49,951 bases of DNA. Origin: Helicobacter ailurogastricus (GTDB lineage: Bacteria > Campylobacterota > Campylobacteria > Campylobacterales > Helicobacteraceae). Position 1 is the first letter of the stretch. Every line of letters begins with the position of its first letter. The DNA lies in NCBI RefSeq assembly GCF_001282945.1, contig NZ_CDMG01000009.1, positions 237,551-287,501 of the forward strand, read 5' to 3'. Shown in pieces: positions 28,801 through 35,728 of the stretch. Position numbers and translations under genes: made by a program. The notes below the pieces were generated by a model, which saw nothing but the letters and a program-made list of their open reading frames with translations, made no database searches and was not told where the DNA came from.

Positions 28801-31090
28801 TAGCGCGCTTTGGGAGAAGGGGTATTTTACTTTCTCGGCCAACAACGATGTGATCAGCAATAACAGCACATACAGCAACGCCACGGGCGGGACCTTAAGC
28901 TTCATTGCCGGCCAATCCATTGTCTTTAACGGCACAAATAACATCAACTTCACCAACTACCAAGGCACGCTCAACCTTTACTCCAACAATCTATCCAACA
29001 TCAACCTCACTAGCCTAAACGCCACGGATGGATTAAACCTAAACGCCCAGTTTGAAAACCTAAACATCGCTGGGGGGCAAATCAATTTAAACCAGTATGA
29101 AAGCCTCAATGTAAGCGCACAAAACTTTAGCTTCTTGGGCACGATCACCGACACGGGGGGCATGATCGACTTTTCAGAAATCACGGGGGCCAATGTCATT
29201 GGCACACTGAATTTAGAAAAAAACAGCACGCTAAACACCAACAATTTAAGCATCGCTAAGGCTTTCAACAACCAAAGCACAAACGCCATTAGTGTCGGCA
29301 ATAATTTAACCCTCTACTCGGGCGCGACCTTAACCACCCAAGCGCAGGGGATTAATGTCGGTGGAGCATTAAACAGCCAGGGCAATTTTGTCTTCAATCT
29401 TAGCAACAGCACAGACAACAGCACAGGCGCAAACAACACCCCGACACAGAACACAAACACGCCCTTAATTGAGGTACAGGGCATCGCCACACTCAGGCCC
29501 ACAAGCAGCAAAACCTCTTTAATGGCCATCAACGCCACCACACAGGCCAGTTACACCTTAATCAACGCCAATAAGTGGATCGATTACAACCTTTACAACC
29601 AAACCTTTAACCCCAACAGCTGGAAAGATTATTTAACTCTCTACACTTACCTAAACATCAATGGCAAGAGCATGCAATTAAACAAACAGGGCAATGGTTT
29701 GGTTTATGACGGCAAGGCTGTGAGCATCTCTGATAAGGGCTTGTTGGTGAGCTATCAAAACGCACAAGGGCAAACTATAGACGCGTCAATCGCCTTTGAT
29801 AACATCAGTGTGGGCGTAGGCAAACCCTTGAATGTGGGCGCGCCCAACATTGAACAATACATCGCCCACATACAAGGGCAAAGCAGCGTGGATGCGGTTT
29901 ATGCCGCTGGCGGGCCTGATGTCATGTCTTGGTTAAACCAATTGCTCGTGCAGACTAAAAACACCCCACTTTTTGCCCCATACTATTTAGAAAACACCTC
30001 TAAAGCCAACCTCGTTAAAATTGCCAAAGACATTTCTAACAGCATTGAATTGGTGGTCAATCCTAACTTAAAAAACAATGCCACCAATATTTTACAAATC
30101 AACACCTACACCCAACAAATGAGCCGCTTGGCTAAACTCTCCAGCTTTGCAAACAACGATAACCTAGACGACTTTCACGATTTTCTTGCCAGCATTAAGG
30201 GCAAGCGCTTTGCTAGCGCCGTGCCTAACGCGATGGATGTCATCACCGCCTACTCCCAGCGCGACAAGCTCAAAAACAATCTGTGGATCACGGGTGTGGG
30301 CGGGGCTAGCTTTGTGGCTGGGGGCACAGGTACACTCTATGGCATCAATGTGGGTTACGATCGCTTCATTAAGGGCGTGATTGTAGGCGGGTATGCCGCC
30401 TATGGATACAGCGGCTTTCATGGCAACATCACCAACTCGGCTTCTAACAATGTCAATGTCGGGCTTTACAGCCGTGCCTTCGTCAAACGCAGCGAGATCA
30501 CCGTGAGCGCGAACGAAACATGGGGCTATAACAACGCCTACATCAGCGCCACAGACCCCATTTTATCCATTGTGAATCAACGCTACGATTACAGCACATG
30601 GACGACCAACTTGCGCGGCAACTATGGTTATGACTTTTTCTTTAAAAACAAGAGGGTGATTTTAAAACCCCAAATTGGTTTGGCTTATTACTACATTGGC
30701 TTGTCTGGCTTGCAGGGCACCATGAACAATCCCTTCTACAACCAGTTTAGGGCCAACGCCGACCCAGCAAACAAATCCGTATTGACCTTGAATTTAGCTC
30801 TAGAGAGTCGCCACTACTTTAGCAGAAACTCCTATTACTTTGTGCTGGCAGACATTGGGCGGGATTTGTTTGTGCGCTCTATGGGCGATAAGGTCGTGCG
30901 CTTCATCGGGGACGACATGCTGAGTTATCGCAATGGAGGGATGTATAACACCTTTGCGGGGCTCACCACGGGGGGCGAAGTCCGCTTGTTTAGGTCTTTC
31001 TACATCAACGCCAGCATCGGGGCGCGCTTTGGGCTGGATTATCAAGACATCAACATTACGGGCAATGTGGGGATGCGCTATGCGTTCTAA
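19874..31090 (+). CDS. Giant VacA-like autotransporter (3738 aa)
   Basis: The uninterrupted 3738-codon protein is a type V secreted surface protein of the VacA-like family (relatives ImaA, FaaA and VlpC in H. pylori). An extended basic N-region leads to a signal helix ending SPVVLQAWA (res about 74). The Asn/Ser/Thr-rich passenger forms beta-helix strands. VacA-like repeat blocks of the type VWxxVY...YNVGxGIAYI...LVIGN...FNAxxIYMTN...NLTLDGL occur at about res 414-545, 872-1015, 1339-1485 and 1745-1925, with a partial one at 2539-2650. Residues about 2655-2982 are predicted-helical by eye. The barrel is res about 3455-3738 and ends in MRYAF, a correct C-terminal Phe. Twelve cysteines occur as six close pairs. 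Start is ATG 19874 or 19883; no Shine-Dalgarno. It is longer than any H. pylori paralogue I recall. Confidence 0.9.
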   Translation: MARMKKPSKLSLKISHAIARRIKANQAERAGVLAFKEEVPKTQRKSSSISKALSKGAFVVGGLAMSPVVLQAWAGTVYWISGSHNLNSQHNILGYMSSNSFSQKTTWQWSWGSHNVYNKFYYHSGGGIDGYYCTNWDCNGSVTLVGNQSGTYYLHQLQYDGGNLNLQINGGALSIGGGGGNPPNVNITSYYGTHFTDNWNAQSVSIANTLSVNQTTLTTHGNHGTTSNNATIEGSSSATININDASYENFQNTTFSTENGSSSTNINFDSNNITFDHVTYDGGVHSTITDNGSLTFSNNSQFTLGQNSPFTNLGSNVNLSGVTFNINQTLNVGDTYNLLHTSKSINYNSYTSHLWDLIHYDGVTGSLDNNGYTNPSGGNGLYHVSYEINGKQYIFGETFSNNTMGVQFITYKGPPQSIWDGVYSLEGTHNYEVGGGIGYVDSNNHELESFGGAYNHNFTININPNENFANGTLVLGNQTPTPVDYTKNSGSIWLGENDWNTNSITGTFNAHDIYMTNTFQTGNKWGGHAGGTVNMTFHAYNNLTLNDLHFFNHITAIYNHDTDYFTANKALSVTNSKFDANSGGTLTFNGDVSSTFNNSIFNGAGSHFVFDASDHQSQNPTITMQNSNFTGNLSSVAMQAKSIDLTGVNFNNTGNSNISLSASQSLNLTNTSFNDGMASVSLNATNTLSDAGTSTLHAKDINVTAQTVSFTNTTFELDPTTNGTGNFKVNNLTFNNDTFNGLSNYNFSSDGGTQNTTFQGTTTIDTNNGQSPLAHLGAITLSNGARFDIKKALSGFQVGQAYQLLSGTSINYASDTEYAKNLWQMVHFGQASTTLDKSEGNDTYLVNLNLNGQTYQFQEQFSNNALSLTLTGRPPQDVWMGVYPLNGAHTYNVGNGIAYINPNVCNSGDEGCKNHTLSTYSGGTHSSATVNITGDNATLVIGNNQKAVATGGTINTANSGLEYHTSVQFNAANIYMTNNFQIGYSNGVGETGNAGFKAAKSMDMEGLNFTTYEGSHGVVHAYSTDWFEGDASMTINNSNFAATGGIMYFSSPTMNVNHSSFSGNGTTFDFNIQTNQGGDANHFSFQPQNITIQNSTFNNQGNGALKMQATALNLSGVQIIGGDKGLVSLEGTNITINNDNTNQSTLEGNNTNISLTASNALNVSNTLFNDPLNNPSSPQTMTLAGESITLNNDTFEGYSQYHFNTQNLTLQGTTSIATNNYLNGSNVATSPFGTYAGNVGFGSQALLNLSNTQEILQALQGGTYTLLSGKNINYASDTQYAKNLWQMVHFGDQSASLATQGLPQGATQGQNGIYYVSLDGQTIEEKFGDSALTLSLINQKHDVWWDVYTMTPTCLFGLCGHKTYNANVGTNGIAYIDPKHEEAEGWSGGNTLSTYTSGGNGMNLQVQGSNNTLVIGNDIKQAATGGVVRLGGTGGSGGLLGYIKDTFNADNIFMTNTFQTGNSFHDGGGADVSFTATNNITLDGLNYQNLKAGTQHSNASFSAAALSATNSQFIDQTGGDFNFSASSITFTDSAINAGESTVTLDAKQNLTMASDAAPSTAEVPSSAINAKALNVTAQAATFNNTRFTLDPTSDTSSQFKVNNLTFDNDTFNGIGSTYDFSGTQNTTFLGTTTISTTDLSSNPNSPFKSLVGNVTLGSNALFNITSALQSQQKYVVVAGGDIKWSDDSYAKNLWNLVDYQGMSGTLLQNDGNNTYTVAFGGADSQIKAKETFSHNQITLTLLTQVTDLWPDVYNMTPGCVQGSILGIQGCLGWAKGHYDLLTGYGYKTYNVSVGAGGIAYIDPNLKNATAPYYNPAGKQLTAYSFAGNGGTYDIQGQGTLVLGNITTQAASGGLIQFGGEGANPGYIVDVFNAYNIYLTNGISVGNFGGANGAKLPYGGGADMTFNASNNLTTDGLTYTNNLTYLNQVCGILGSVVGSICKDIKPQSSNTNFRANNTLSAINSNFSDHVADYGGLFGSFQFMGKQQVDFTGSNVQGNRTKVYVQGSQINLANSGFFLGDNSSVVLTGDYTDNLTTTAAKVEGNITATDTTFNLNTGSSATFAAANTTLSGNSVVLLNNGSIFNPNPKNTTTTSATFEGVTNITDSAQIDAQQSDVTFDQAANFSETALLSLFQNSSAIFNGLATFSGNSLINLDSNTTIAFNQGSNFTDSASVVLQGQGAKATFAGTNTFGSGTSIQVNAGASADATTGSVAFNGGHVNVSNGSVSLNDVAFNGAKLNIQGNSTFSANQVSSSGDTEFGLYGSGDLTFGSLDVASGILNIKSNTTPSTSPLISVNGKFDLNGLLNLSNINLSSALAKGQKLTYDIINAKDISGISGADGYQKIELYGMQIKNATYNKEADSWSFVNPLNGGQIITESVQDGRLQVSISQNLTPMATNLYNIAPELYFYKQSKQNTTGIDYDYTDNRVGTFFLDGQVKGVYNYNGTQEIPGTYDAYNDPNSALNIFNTGVSKSNLMALAGIATDLWPALEELLASGILNNLSDPNKLWQELQKIQINLTPTQKQTLLDFINGFDSHINQTFNNGTLVVGGEQVGQTGGMSTVWFGGDGFNGPCVPQTQAQSTACQFRHTYIGQLLGSSSNALGYIEAQFNAKDIYITGTVGSGNAQGTGGSAEVSFNSATNLVLNKANIEAQGTDQIFNLFGLGTVQKLLGQPQLGELLGQWIYDKAEGGDLIPSGLQGLIPSGVANATLGEIFNAQDMAALTQLPGFATVVKDILTHQSVSSLFGPNGLVESLPTSVQNEIDGKIEAGITQGLESGKLSGLEQGLVHKLLGIIEGGQGVQGIFNYLNNNFGNQTLWNVMDELAPWTNVTLNKALAMGDSPAATAMMQKFMDTTTFGQIFNVIFQNSAIINKSVAWLGPQVWGVIMDMAINDVLNPPKALSQMADDVGAKILDQIFGSNILNTLTQQKALSGIIGNIVQNKGLGGLWSQGLGALLPPNIKQAMEKAGVGSYLAPKGLSALWEKGYFTFSANNDVISNNSTYSNATGGTLSFIAGQSIVFNGTNNINFTNYQGTLNLYSNNLSNINLTSLNATDGLNLNAQFENLNIAGGQINLNQYESLNVSAQNFSFLGTITDTGGMIDFSEITGANVIGTLNLEKNSTLNTNNLSIAKAFNNQSTNAISVGNNLTLYSGATLTTQAQGINVGGALNSQGNFVFNLSNSTDNSTGANNTPTQNTNTPLIEVQGIATLRPTSSKTSLMAINATTQASYTLINANKWIDYNLYNQTFNPNSWKDYLTLYTYLNINGKSMQLNKQGNGLVYDGKAVSISDKGLLVSYQNAQGQTIDASIAFDNISVGVGKPLNVGAPNIEQYIAHIQGQSSVDAVYAAGGPDVMSWLNQLLVQTKNTPLFAPYYLENTSKANLVKIAKDISNSIELVVNPNLKNNATNILQINTYTQQMSRLAKLSSFANNDNLDDFHDFLASIKGKRFASAVPNAMDVITAYSQRDKLKNNLWITGVGGASFVAGGTGTLYGINVGYDRFIKGVIVGGYAAYGYSGFHGNITNSASNNVNVGLYSRAFVKRSEITVSANETWGYNNAYISATDPILSIVNQRYDYSTWTTNLRGNYGYDFFFKNKRVILKPQIGLAYYYIGLSGLQGTMNNPFYNQFRANADPANKSVLTLNLALESRHYFSRNSYYFVLADIGRDLFVRSMGDKVVRFIGDDMLSYRNGGMYNTFAGLTTGGEVRLFRSFYINASIGARFGLDYQDINITGNVGMRYAF
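22301..22360 (+). repeat. Near-perfect 60-bp direct repeat, copy 1
   Basis: Bases 22301-22360 match 23687-23746 at 59 of 60 positions (one G/C difference), encoding INYASDT-YAKNLWQMVHFG in both. The surrounding repeat units are far more diverged, so this patch looks recently copied or gene-converted. Confidence 0.9.
23687..23746 (+). repeat. Near-perfect 60-bp direct repeat, copy 2
   Basis: This is the second copy of the patch at 22301-22360, 1386 bases downstream and in the same reading frame. Recombination between the two copies would remove 462 codons without breaking the frame. Confidence 0.9.
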
Positions 31091-31113
31091 GCAAATTTTA
31101 AGCGTATCTAGGG

Positions 31114-31138
31114 TAGCATCAAGATCCCCCTCCTTTTT
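31114..31138 (+). repeat. 25-bp intergenic direct repeat, copy 1
   Basis: TAGCATCAAGATCCCCCTCC followed by TTTTT recurs at 31221-31245 with three differences clustered at positions 7-10. Both copies lie between the autotransporter and nadK. Confidence 0.7.
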
Positions 31139-31164
31139 GGTCCCGGAGGGCTCAGGTCTTCTGG

Positions 31165-31195
31165 GGCTTCCTGGTTTTTCCAAGAATTCTTTTTT
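31165..31195 (+). terminator. Weak candidate terminator of autotransporter gene
   Basis: TTCCTGG, a five-T loop and CCAAGAA can pair with one mismatch and are followed by TTCTTTTTT. It lies about 80 bases after the stop codon. The stem is short, so support is limited. Confidence 0.35.
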
Positions 31196-31220
31196 AATCT
31201 ATTTCTAAGTTTTTCTGTGT

Positions 31221-31245
31221 TAGCATACAAATCCCCCTCCTTTTT
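31221..31245 (+). repeat. 25-bp intergenic direct repeat, copy 2
   Basis: TAGCATACAAATCCCCCTCC plus TTTTT, matching 31114-31138 at 22 of 25 positions. It is followed at once by a short hairpin (TCTAGGG, TTT loop, CCCTAGG) ending about 18 bases before nadK. Confidence 0.7.
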
Positions 31246-31281
31246 AGCCTCTAGGGTTTCCCTAGGGGCCTCTCTCCTTTA

Positions 31282-32097
31282 ATGACCACCAAGCCGTCTA
31301 ACAAGCCCATAGCCCGCGTCTATGTCCTGCCAAAGCCTGCCTTAAAGCCCAAACTCTTGCACGCCCTAGAGCACTGCCTACAAGAGGCTAAAATGCCCTA
31401 TGACCTAAAGCTGCCCACTGCACGCCACCCCCAAGAAGCCTTGCTTTGTTTGGGCGGAGATGGCACGCTTTTAGGGGCGCTGCGCCACCCTTTAAATTTG
31501 CCTTGTTTTGGCGTGCATGTGGGGCATTTGGGTTTTTTAACCGCCACCAATTTAGAGGGCGTGTTTGTCTTCTTAAAAGCCTTAAAAAGGGGGGATTATC
31601 GCGCCCAAAGGCACTTGATGCTGGAGGGCAAAATAGGCAAGCAGTGCATCTTAGGCGCAAACGATTTGGTGGTGAGTAAAAAAGATTACTATGGCATGCT
31701 GGAGTTGCAACTTTTCATCGATGGGGTGCTGGCCAACACCTATAAAGTCGATGGGCTCATCTTTGCCACGCCCCTAGGCTCAACCGCTTATAACATCAGC
31801 GTGGGCGGGAGTGTCCTCGATCCTTTGTGCCAAAATATCTTGATCACGCCCATTGCCCCACACTCCTTAAGTGAAAGACCGCTGATCTTGGGGGCTAGGG
31901 CGTGCTTAAAAGTGGTGTCTAATCAAGCGTGTATTGTGGTGGCTGACGGGCAGGTGCGCCACACCCTAAAGCCCAAACAACCCTTGTATATCCAGCGTGC
32001 CAAACGCCAAGCCATCTTGCTCCAACCACTGGAGCGCAACTACTTTAAAGTCCTCAAAGAAAAATTTGCATGGGGCTCGAGCAAACCGCCCCATTAG
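31282..32097 (+). CDS. nadK: NAD kinase
   Basis: The 271-aa cytoplasmic enzyme phosphorylates NAD to NADP. The signature LGGDGTLLGALR lies near res 58-69. The second block GANDLVVSK stands where GxNE/ND is conserved, and ATPLGSTAYNISVGGSVLDP is the substrate-binding loop. Length is standard. There is no strong Shine-Dalgarno before the ATG; the upstream 20 bases form part of a short hairpin. It is placed alone between the autotransporter and the decayed defence region. Confidence 0.92.
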   Translation: MTTKPSNKPIARVYVLPKPALKPKLLHALEHCLQEAKMPYDLKLPTARHPQEALLCLGGDGTLLGALRHPLNLPCFGVHVGHLGFLTATNLEGVFVFLKALKRGDYRAQRHLMLEGKIGKQCILGANDLVVSKKDYYGMLELQLFIDGVLANTYKVDGLIFATPLGSTAYNISVGGSVLDPLCQNILITPIAPHSLSERPLILGARACLKVVSNQACIVVADGQVRHTLKPKQPLYIQRAKRQAILLQPLERNYFKVLKEKFAWGSSKPPH

Positions 32098-32149
32098 CCA
32101 CACAGCTATGTTTGATTAATAGATTTTGTGCTACACCTGAGCGTTTTTT

Positions 32150-32773
32150 AGTATTAAGAAACAAGAGAAGAACATTTTAAGAGCATTGTTAGCAAGTACG
32201 ATCGGTTTGTGATCCCCTTTTTTCAGCGTGCCTATGTTTGGCGTAAAAAAGAGGAGAGATGCCCTTTTTTGAAAGTTTGCTAGACAGCTACCAACAGAAA
32301 CAGGAATACTTCTAGGGAGGATTATCAACGCCATCTCTTTAAAATGCCACTCAAAGAGAAGAATCCTAAAATCCAACACTCCAGATTAGACGAACCCCTT
32401 TTGTCAAGATTCTACAAGCCAAACAAGCAAGGATTTAGGCAAGGAAGACAACCGCTTAGTGCAGGCTTATATCTATTTTTTGCGCCTCATCAAAACAGAA
32501 AAATGTTCTTCCACGATTTGGCAACCACTAAGGGATTTGTGGGTGAAAAAAGCACATTTAGTGAGCTGAGTGAAGACTATAAGGGGCGCATTAAGATTTT
32601 AAGTAAAGAGCAATTGGGAGAGTTTTTGCAAGAAATCCACCGCTACGCTCCTACTTTACCAAGCCTTGCCCCACAATTACGAGGGGGAACTTGGCTTTAA
32701 TGATGTAGAGCGCAGGCTATTGATTTTAGAGTCGATATCGGCCTTTGTGAGTGTCTGTGGCGCATCGTTTTAG
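32150..32773 (+). pseudogene. DUF262 (GmrSD-like) protein remnant
   Basis: The three forward frames together spell a DUF262-type protein. VIPFFQRAYVWRKKEE (the IPxFQRxYxW hallmark) is near 32208-32250. FFESLLDSYQQKQEYF follows in the next frame, then LGRII in another, a middle piece GEKSTFSELSEDYKGRIKIL in a fourth block, and LPHNYEGELGFNDVERRLL at the end. At least four frame changes are needed, so the gene is dead. DUF262 proteins include the GmrSD type IV restriction enzymes and related phage-defence proteins. Most of the C-terminal domain is missing. Confidence 0.65.
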
Positions 32774-33009
32774 AAAAAACAAGACACCAGCAGACTCAGT
32801 TCTCCCCTCTCTTCACCAAACACATAGCCACAAACCTCCATGTCTTTTTTGTTGTATTCGGCGATGGTGCAATGTTTAGAGAGTTCTCCCTCGTCTGCAA
32901 ACACCTCACACATCGATTCGATGAAAGCTTCGTGCTTGCTTCCACAACTTTGGGTTTCAACTGCAACCCCTTGCATAAAATCTTGATGAAACTCTTCTAA
33001 ACGAAACAT
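32770..33009 (-). pseudogene. AIPR (abortive infection) protein, N-terminal fragment
   Basis: About 79 residues run from an ATG at 33009, which has GAGG six bases upstream, to a stop at 32770. The pattern FRLEEFHQDFMQ, then HEAFIESMCEVFADEGEL, YNKKDMEVCGYVFGEE and GELSLLVSCF matches the start of AIPR-family proteins (PF10592), which are normally several hundred residues long. Everything after this N-terminal module is gone, replaced by the DUF262 remnant on the other strand. It is the last gene of the broken methylase-Z1-DUF4420-AIPR row. Confidence 0.6.
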
Positions 33010-33039
33010 GGTTTGCCTCAAATGTGAGATCGGCCACTA

Positions 33040-33801
33040 AAAACGCCGCACATTGGAGCAAATCAATGGTGTATTTGACATTAATGATCCTTGAGTCTAT
33101 ACTTGCCCTTGTGATTTTAGGGAAGGTTTCTGCCACTTTACTTTATAGATAGACTTTTGATCCACTTTAAAGCGGTGCATTTGATCGGGATTTTGTCTAT
33201 AGCCCCATTCAAATAGTGGTGTAAAACAACTGAACATGTGTGTCATTCTCCCACCCCTCAATGTCTTTAACCAAGTCTTCCACGCTATCCCCATAGGTGC
33301 TTTGCGTAAGTGCATAGGTGGCTAAATACAATTTTTCTTTAACACTCTCTAATTGTTCAGCAGATGAGATGGTTACCTTTGGGGGTTTTGAAGAGGGGTG
33401 TGTTTTGATCTCCACAGCAAAGTGATTGAATCAAAAATCTTGTGTGTCAAACACCCAAGCATCCAAAGCTTCTTTAACCCCCAAGCACTCCATCGTTTCT
33501 TTTAAAAAGTGCAGTTCTCCCAATAAACCCATTTGTTTTTCTAACCCAAAGTCCTCTTTACTCGCAAATAACTTTTTCCACTTCAAGAGTCGTTTGGTGA
33601 TTTCTAGGGCGATGTTTTGAGTGATGGCGTTGTTATCTAAAAGATTGATCAAGTCCTCACAAACAAGTTTAAAGAGTTGCCAATTCGTGTGGTTGCTAAG
33701 AGCCAAATAAAATTGCGTGGCATGTTCTTGATTTGCCGTCCAAAAGCTTAAACCTTCAAATGCAACGCTCTTACTAGGCTTTGTTTTGACAGCCACGCCA
33801 A
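33040..33801 (-). pseudogene. DUF4420 PD-(D/E)XK nuclease-like remnant
   Basis: The frame reads FKLVCEDLINLLDNN, RLLKWKKLFAS, MGLLGELHFLKETMECLGVK and DAWVFDTQDF, then an in-frame TGA at 33433-33431, then FNHFAVEIKTHPSSKPPK and TISSAEQLESVKEKLYLATY in the same frame. Glu-x-Lys in VEIKTH with the upstream GELHFL fits the PD-(D/E)XK core of DUF4420 (PF14390). A later frameshift leads to FPKIT and NVKYTIDL, the family's C-terminal block. The 5' end is fused in frame to the Z1 remnant with its own start lost. Non-functional. Confidence 0.6.
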
Positions 33802-34632
33802 TGCTTAAGAAGACATTGGCAAAAGGCGTGGCGGTGTAGACAACATAAGTGCTTTTCTCAAAGAGTTTTAAAAGTTCTCTAATTCTTTTATTGATGGTGG
33901 TTAGATCTTCATCGGTCTTTGTGTTGATCGATCCTCGATCTGACTCATCGTCAATGAGTAGCATGGCATGTTTGTCAATTTTACTTTTTTTGCCATCATT
34001 GGTGAGCCACTTAATGACGCTAGAAATGGTGGTTCTATTCTTTTCAATCACTAAAAGAATAGAAGTTTTCAATGACAACAATAAATTTATAGCCCGCATC
34101 CACTGCCTTTGTGATTAAATAGGCGTAGTTCGTGGTTTTACTAGATTGCACAGCCCCACCACCATGCCAAAAATACTAAACCTCTCTTCTTTTGTTTAGG
34201 GTTGCCAAGCTGATTTAAAATTGAATCTGTATCCTCATTAACTGCCCTCATTACCTCTAGGGGCAACCCCTTCTCTTCCCTCAAGAATTTGTCTAATCTG
34301 TTCCAATAAAACCGATCGGGATTGCCTTTTAAACTCTTGCGATACCATGAGGTGTCGCGTTTTTACTGTTCTTTTCCTTGGATGACCGAGCCTAAATCCA
34401 TTTTGACATCAAAATACTTTTCTAGGTCTTTTTCTAACTTGACATAGTCCTCTTCTGTAAAATCCCCACTGCACCTAAATACACGTTCCTTCAAAGGTGA
34501 ATTGATAATCTCTCGCACCTTCTGCGCGGCACTAGGAACATCTGTCTTTTCAAGCATTCCGCCACGTTTTTCATAGATTTTACCAAGACGATTTCTTGTA
34601 AATTCAAAAACCTCTTCATAAAAACTTACCAT
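33802..34632 (-). pseudogene. Z1-domain helicase-like protein remnant
   Basis: Starting at an ATG at 34632, the frame contains VREIINSPLKERVFRCSGDF and DVKMDLGSVIQGKEQ, a start typical of Z1-domain (PF10593) proteins. After a stop, other frames give WYRKSLKGNPDRFYWNRLDK, AVQSSKTTNYAYLITKAVDA (a Walker A-like site with Ser where Gly is expected), MLLIDDESDRGSINTKTDED (Walker B-like) and YVVYTATPFANVF (helicase motif III-like). Then it runs in frame into DUF4420 sequence near 33802, so the C-terminal half of Z1 is deleted. At least three lesions. Confidence 0.65.
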
Positions 34633-34643
34633 AAATAACTCCC

Positions 34644-35660
34644 TTATTTTCGTTTTTTAAAGCACTCGATGCGGGCGATCTCCTCTGGACTCAACCCTAA
34701 TTCTTCAGCCCGTTCTAGCATTTCTTTTCTTTTAGTTTCAGAAATGGTTTCTTCTTGCAAAAAAGCGTGGGGGTTTTGTTGTACCGCGAGTCGTCTAGTG
34801 CATCGGTTAATTTTTGATAAAAAAATTGACCTTTTAATCAAATTCAAAATATTTATACTGCGCTTGTGGTCGTCTTTCTCTTGCTCTGCTAGGGGCAACT
34901 TCTTTTCAAGCTTTTCAAAATTTTTATTGAAAGTCTTTGTGGCTTTATCGATGTCCTTTTGGGCATGCCACCTAGAAAAATCAAGAGAGTTGAGCTAAAA
35001 ACATTGCTATGCCCATCCCCGGCGATGAGATTGAGCATTTTAGAAATTCTAGTAATGCGAGGGTCAAAGTCGATGGCAAAAACATGATCTTTGACATAGT
35101 CAGCCGCTTTGGGGATTTTCTCTTCAGCGCCGATCGTTTCATTTTTAGGCAAACCCTCTGTCTTGTAAATTTGTCCTTGTCGTAGCAGTAGGCTTGTAAT
35201 TCATCATAAAGCTTGGAAAAATGAGCTTAAACACCTCCTCAAAGGCATTTTCTCCGCTATTAGCCAAAACATCATCTTCAATCAAGAGGATTCGATCTTT
35301 TAAACCCACCTTCTCGCTCTGCAAAATATCTTGTTCTTGCAAGTCCATATAGGTAAAACGCGCGCTCAAGGCGTTTTTTATGTTTTGATTGGCCTTGGGT
35401 AAATGCCACAATTTTGTAAAAAGATTAGAGTCTTTGCGCCTCCACACCATAAAATCAAGGCCATTGCACCACACGCACAAGGGCGCGCCAGTGGCATTAG
35501 CACAGCTTTAACTTAGGAGACTCCTTAAATTGAGGGCTTTTGAGTTCAACCACAACACAATATATACACTCTGCGTGGTTGCATCCAGCACCACCACATC
35601 GGTGCGGTTACGATATGTAAAAATAACGGCGATCACATAACATTTAGCCAAGTTGCAAAC
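34644..35660 (-). pseudogene. N6-adenine DNA methylase remnant (HsdM-like)
   Basis: Broken frames on the minus strand give VVELKSPQFKESPKLK and CVWCNGLDFMVWRR (resembling the HSDR_N-type front domain), LWHLPKANQNIKNALS, FEEVFKLIF, then VFAIDFDPRITRISKM and LIAGDGHSNVFSS, and finally SKINRCTRRLAVQQNP and RAEELGLSPEEIARIECF. These are pieces of a type I-like N6-adenine methylase. The DPACGTGGFL-type SAM site and the NPPF catalytic motif are both missing through deletions, and several frameshifts remain. It precedes the Z1 remnant and was the first gene of the same operon. Confidence 0.6.
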
Positions 35661-35728
35661 AACATTTTATTTACAAACACAGCGTAAAATCAGCTCTTGT
35701 TTTTTAAAAGCCATTATAAGGAGAAGCC

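Noticed and set aside
19874..31090. Long open frames on the minus strand and other frames inside the autotransporter gene
   Set aside because: They arise from the Asn/Thr/Ser-rich codon bias of one huge gene; none has a ribosome site or recognisable domain.
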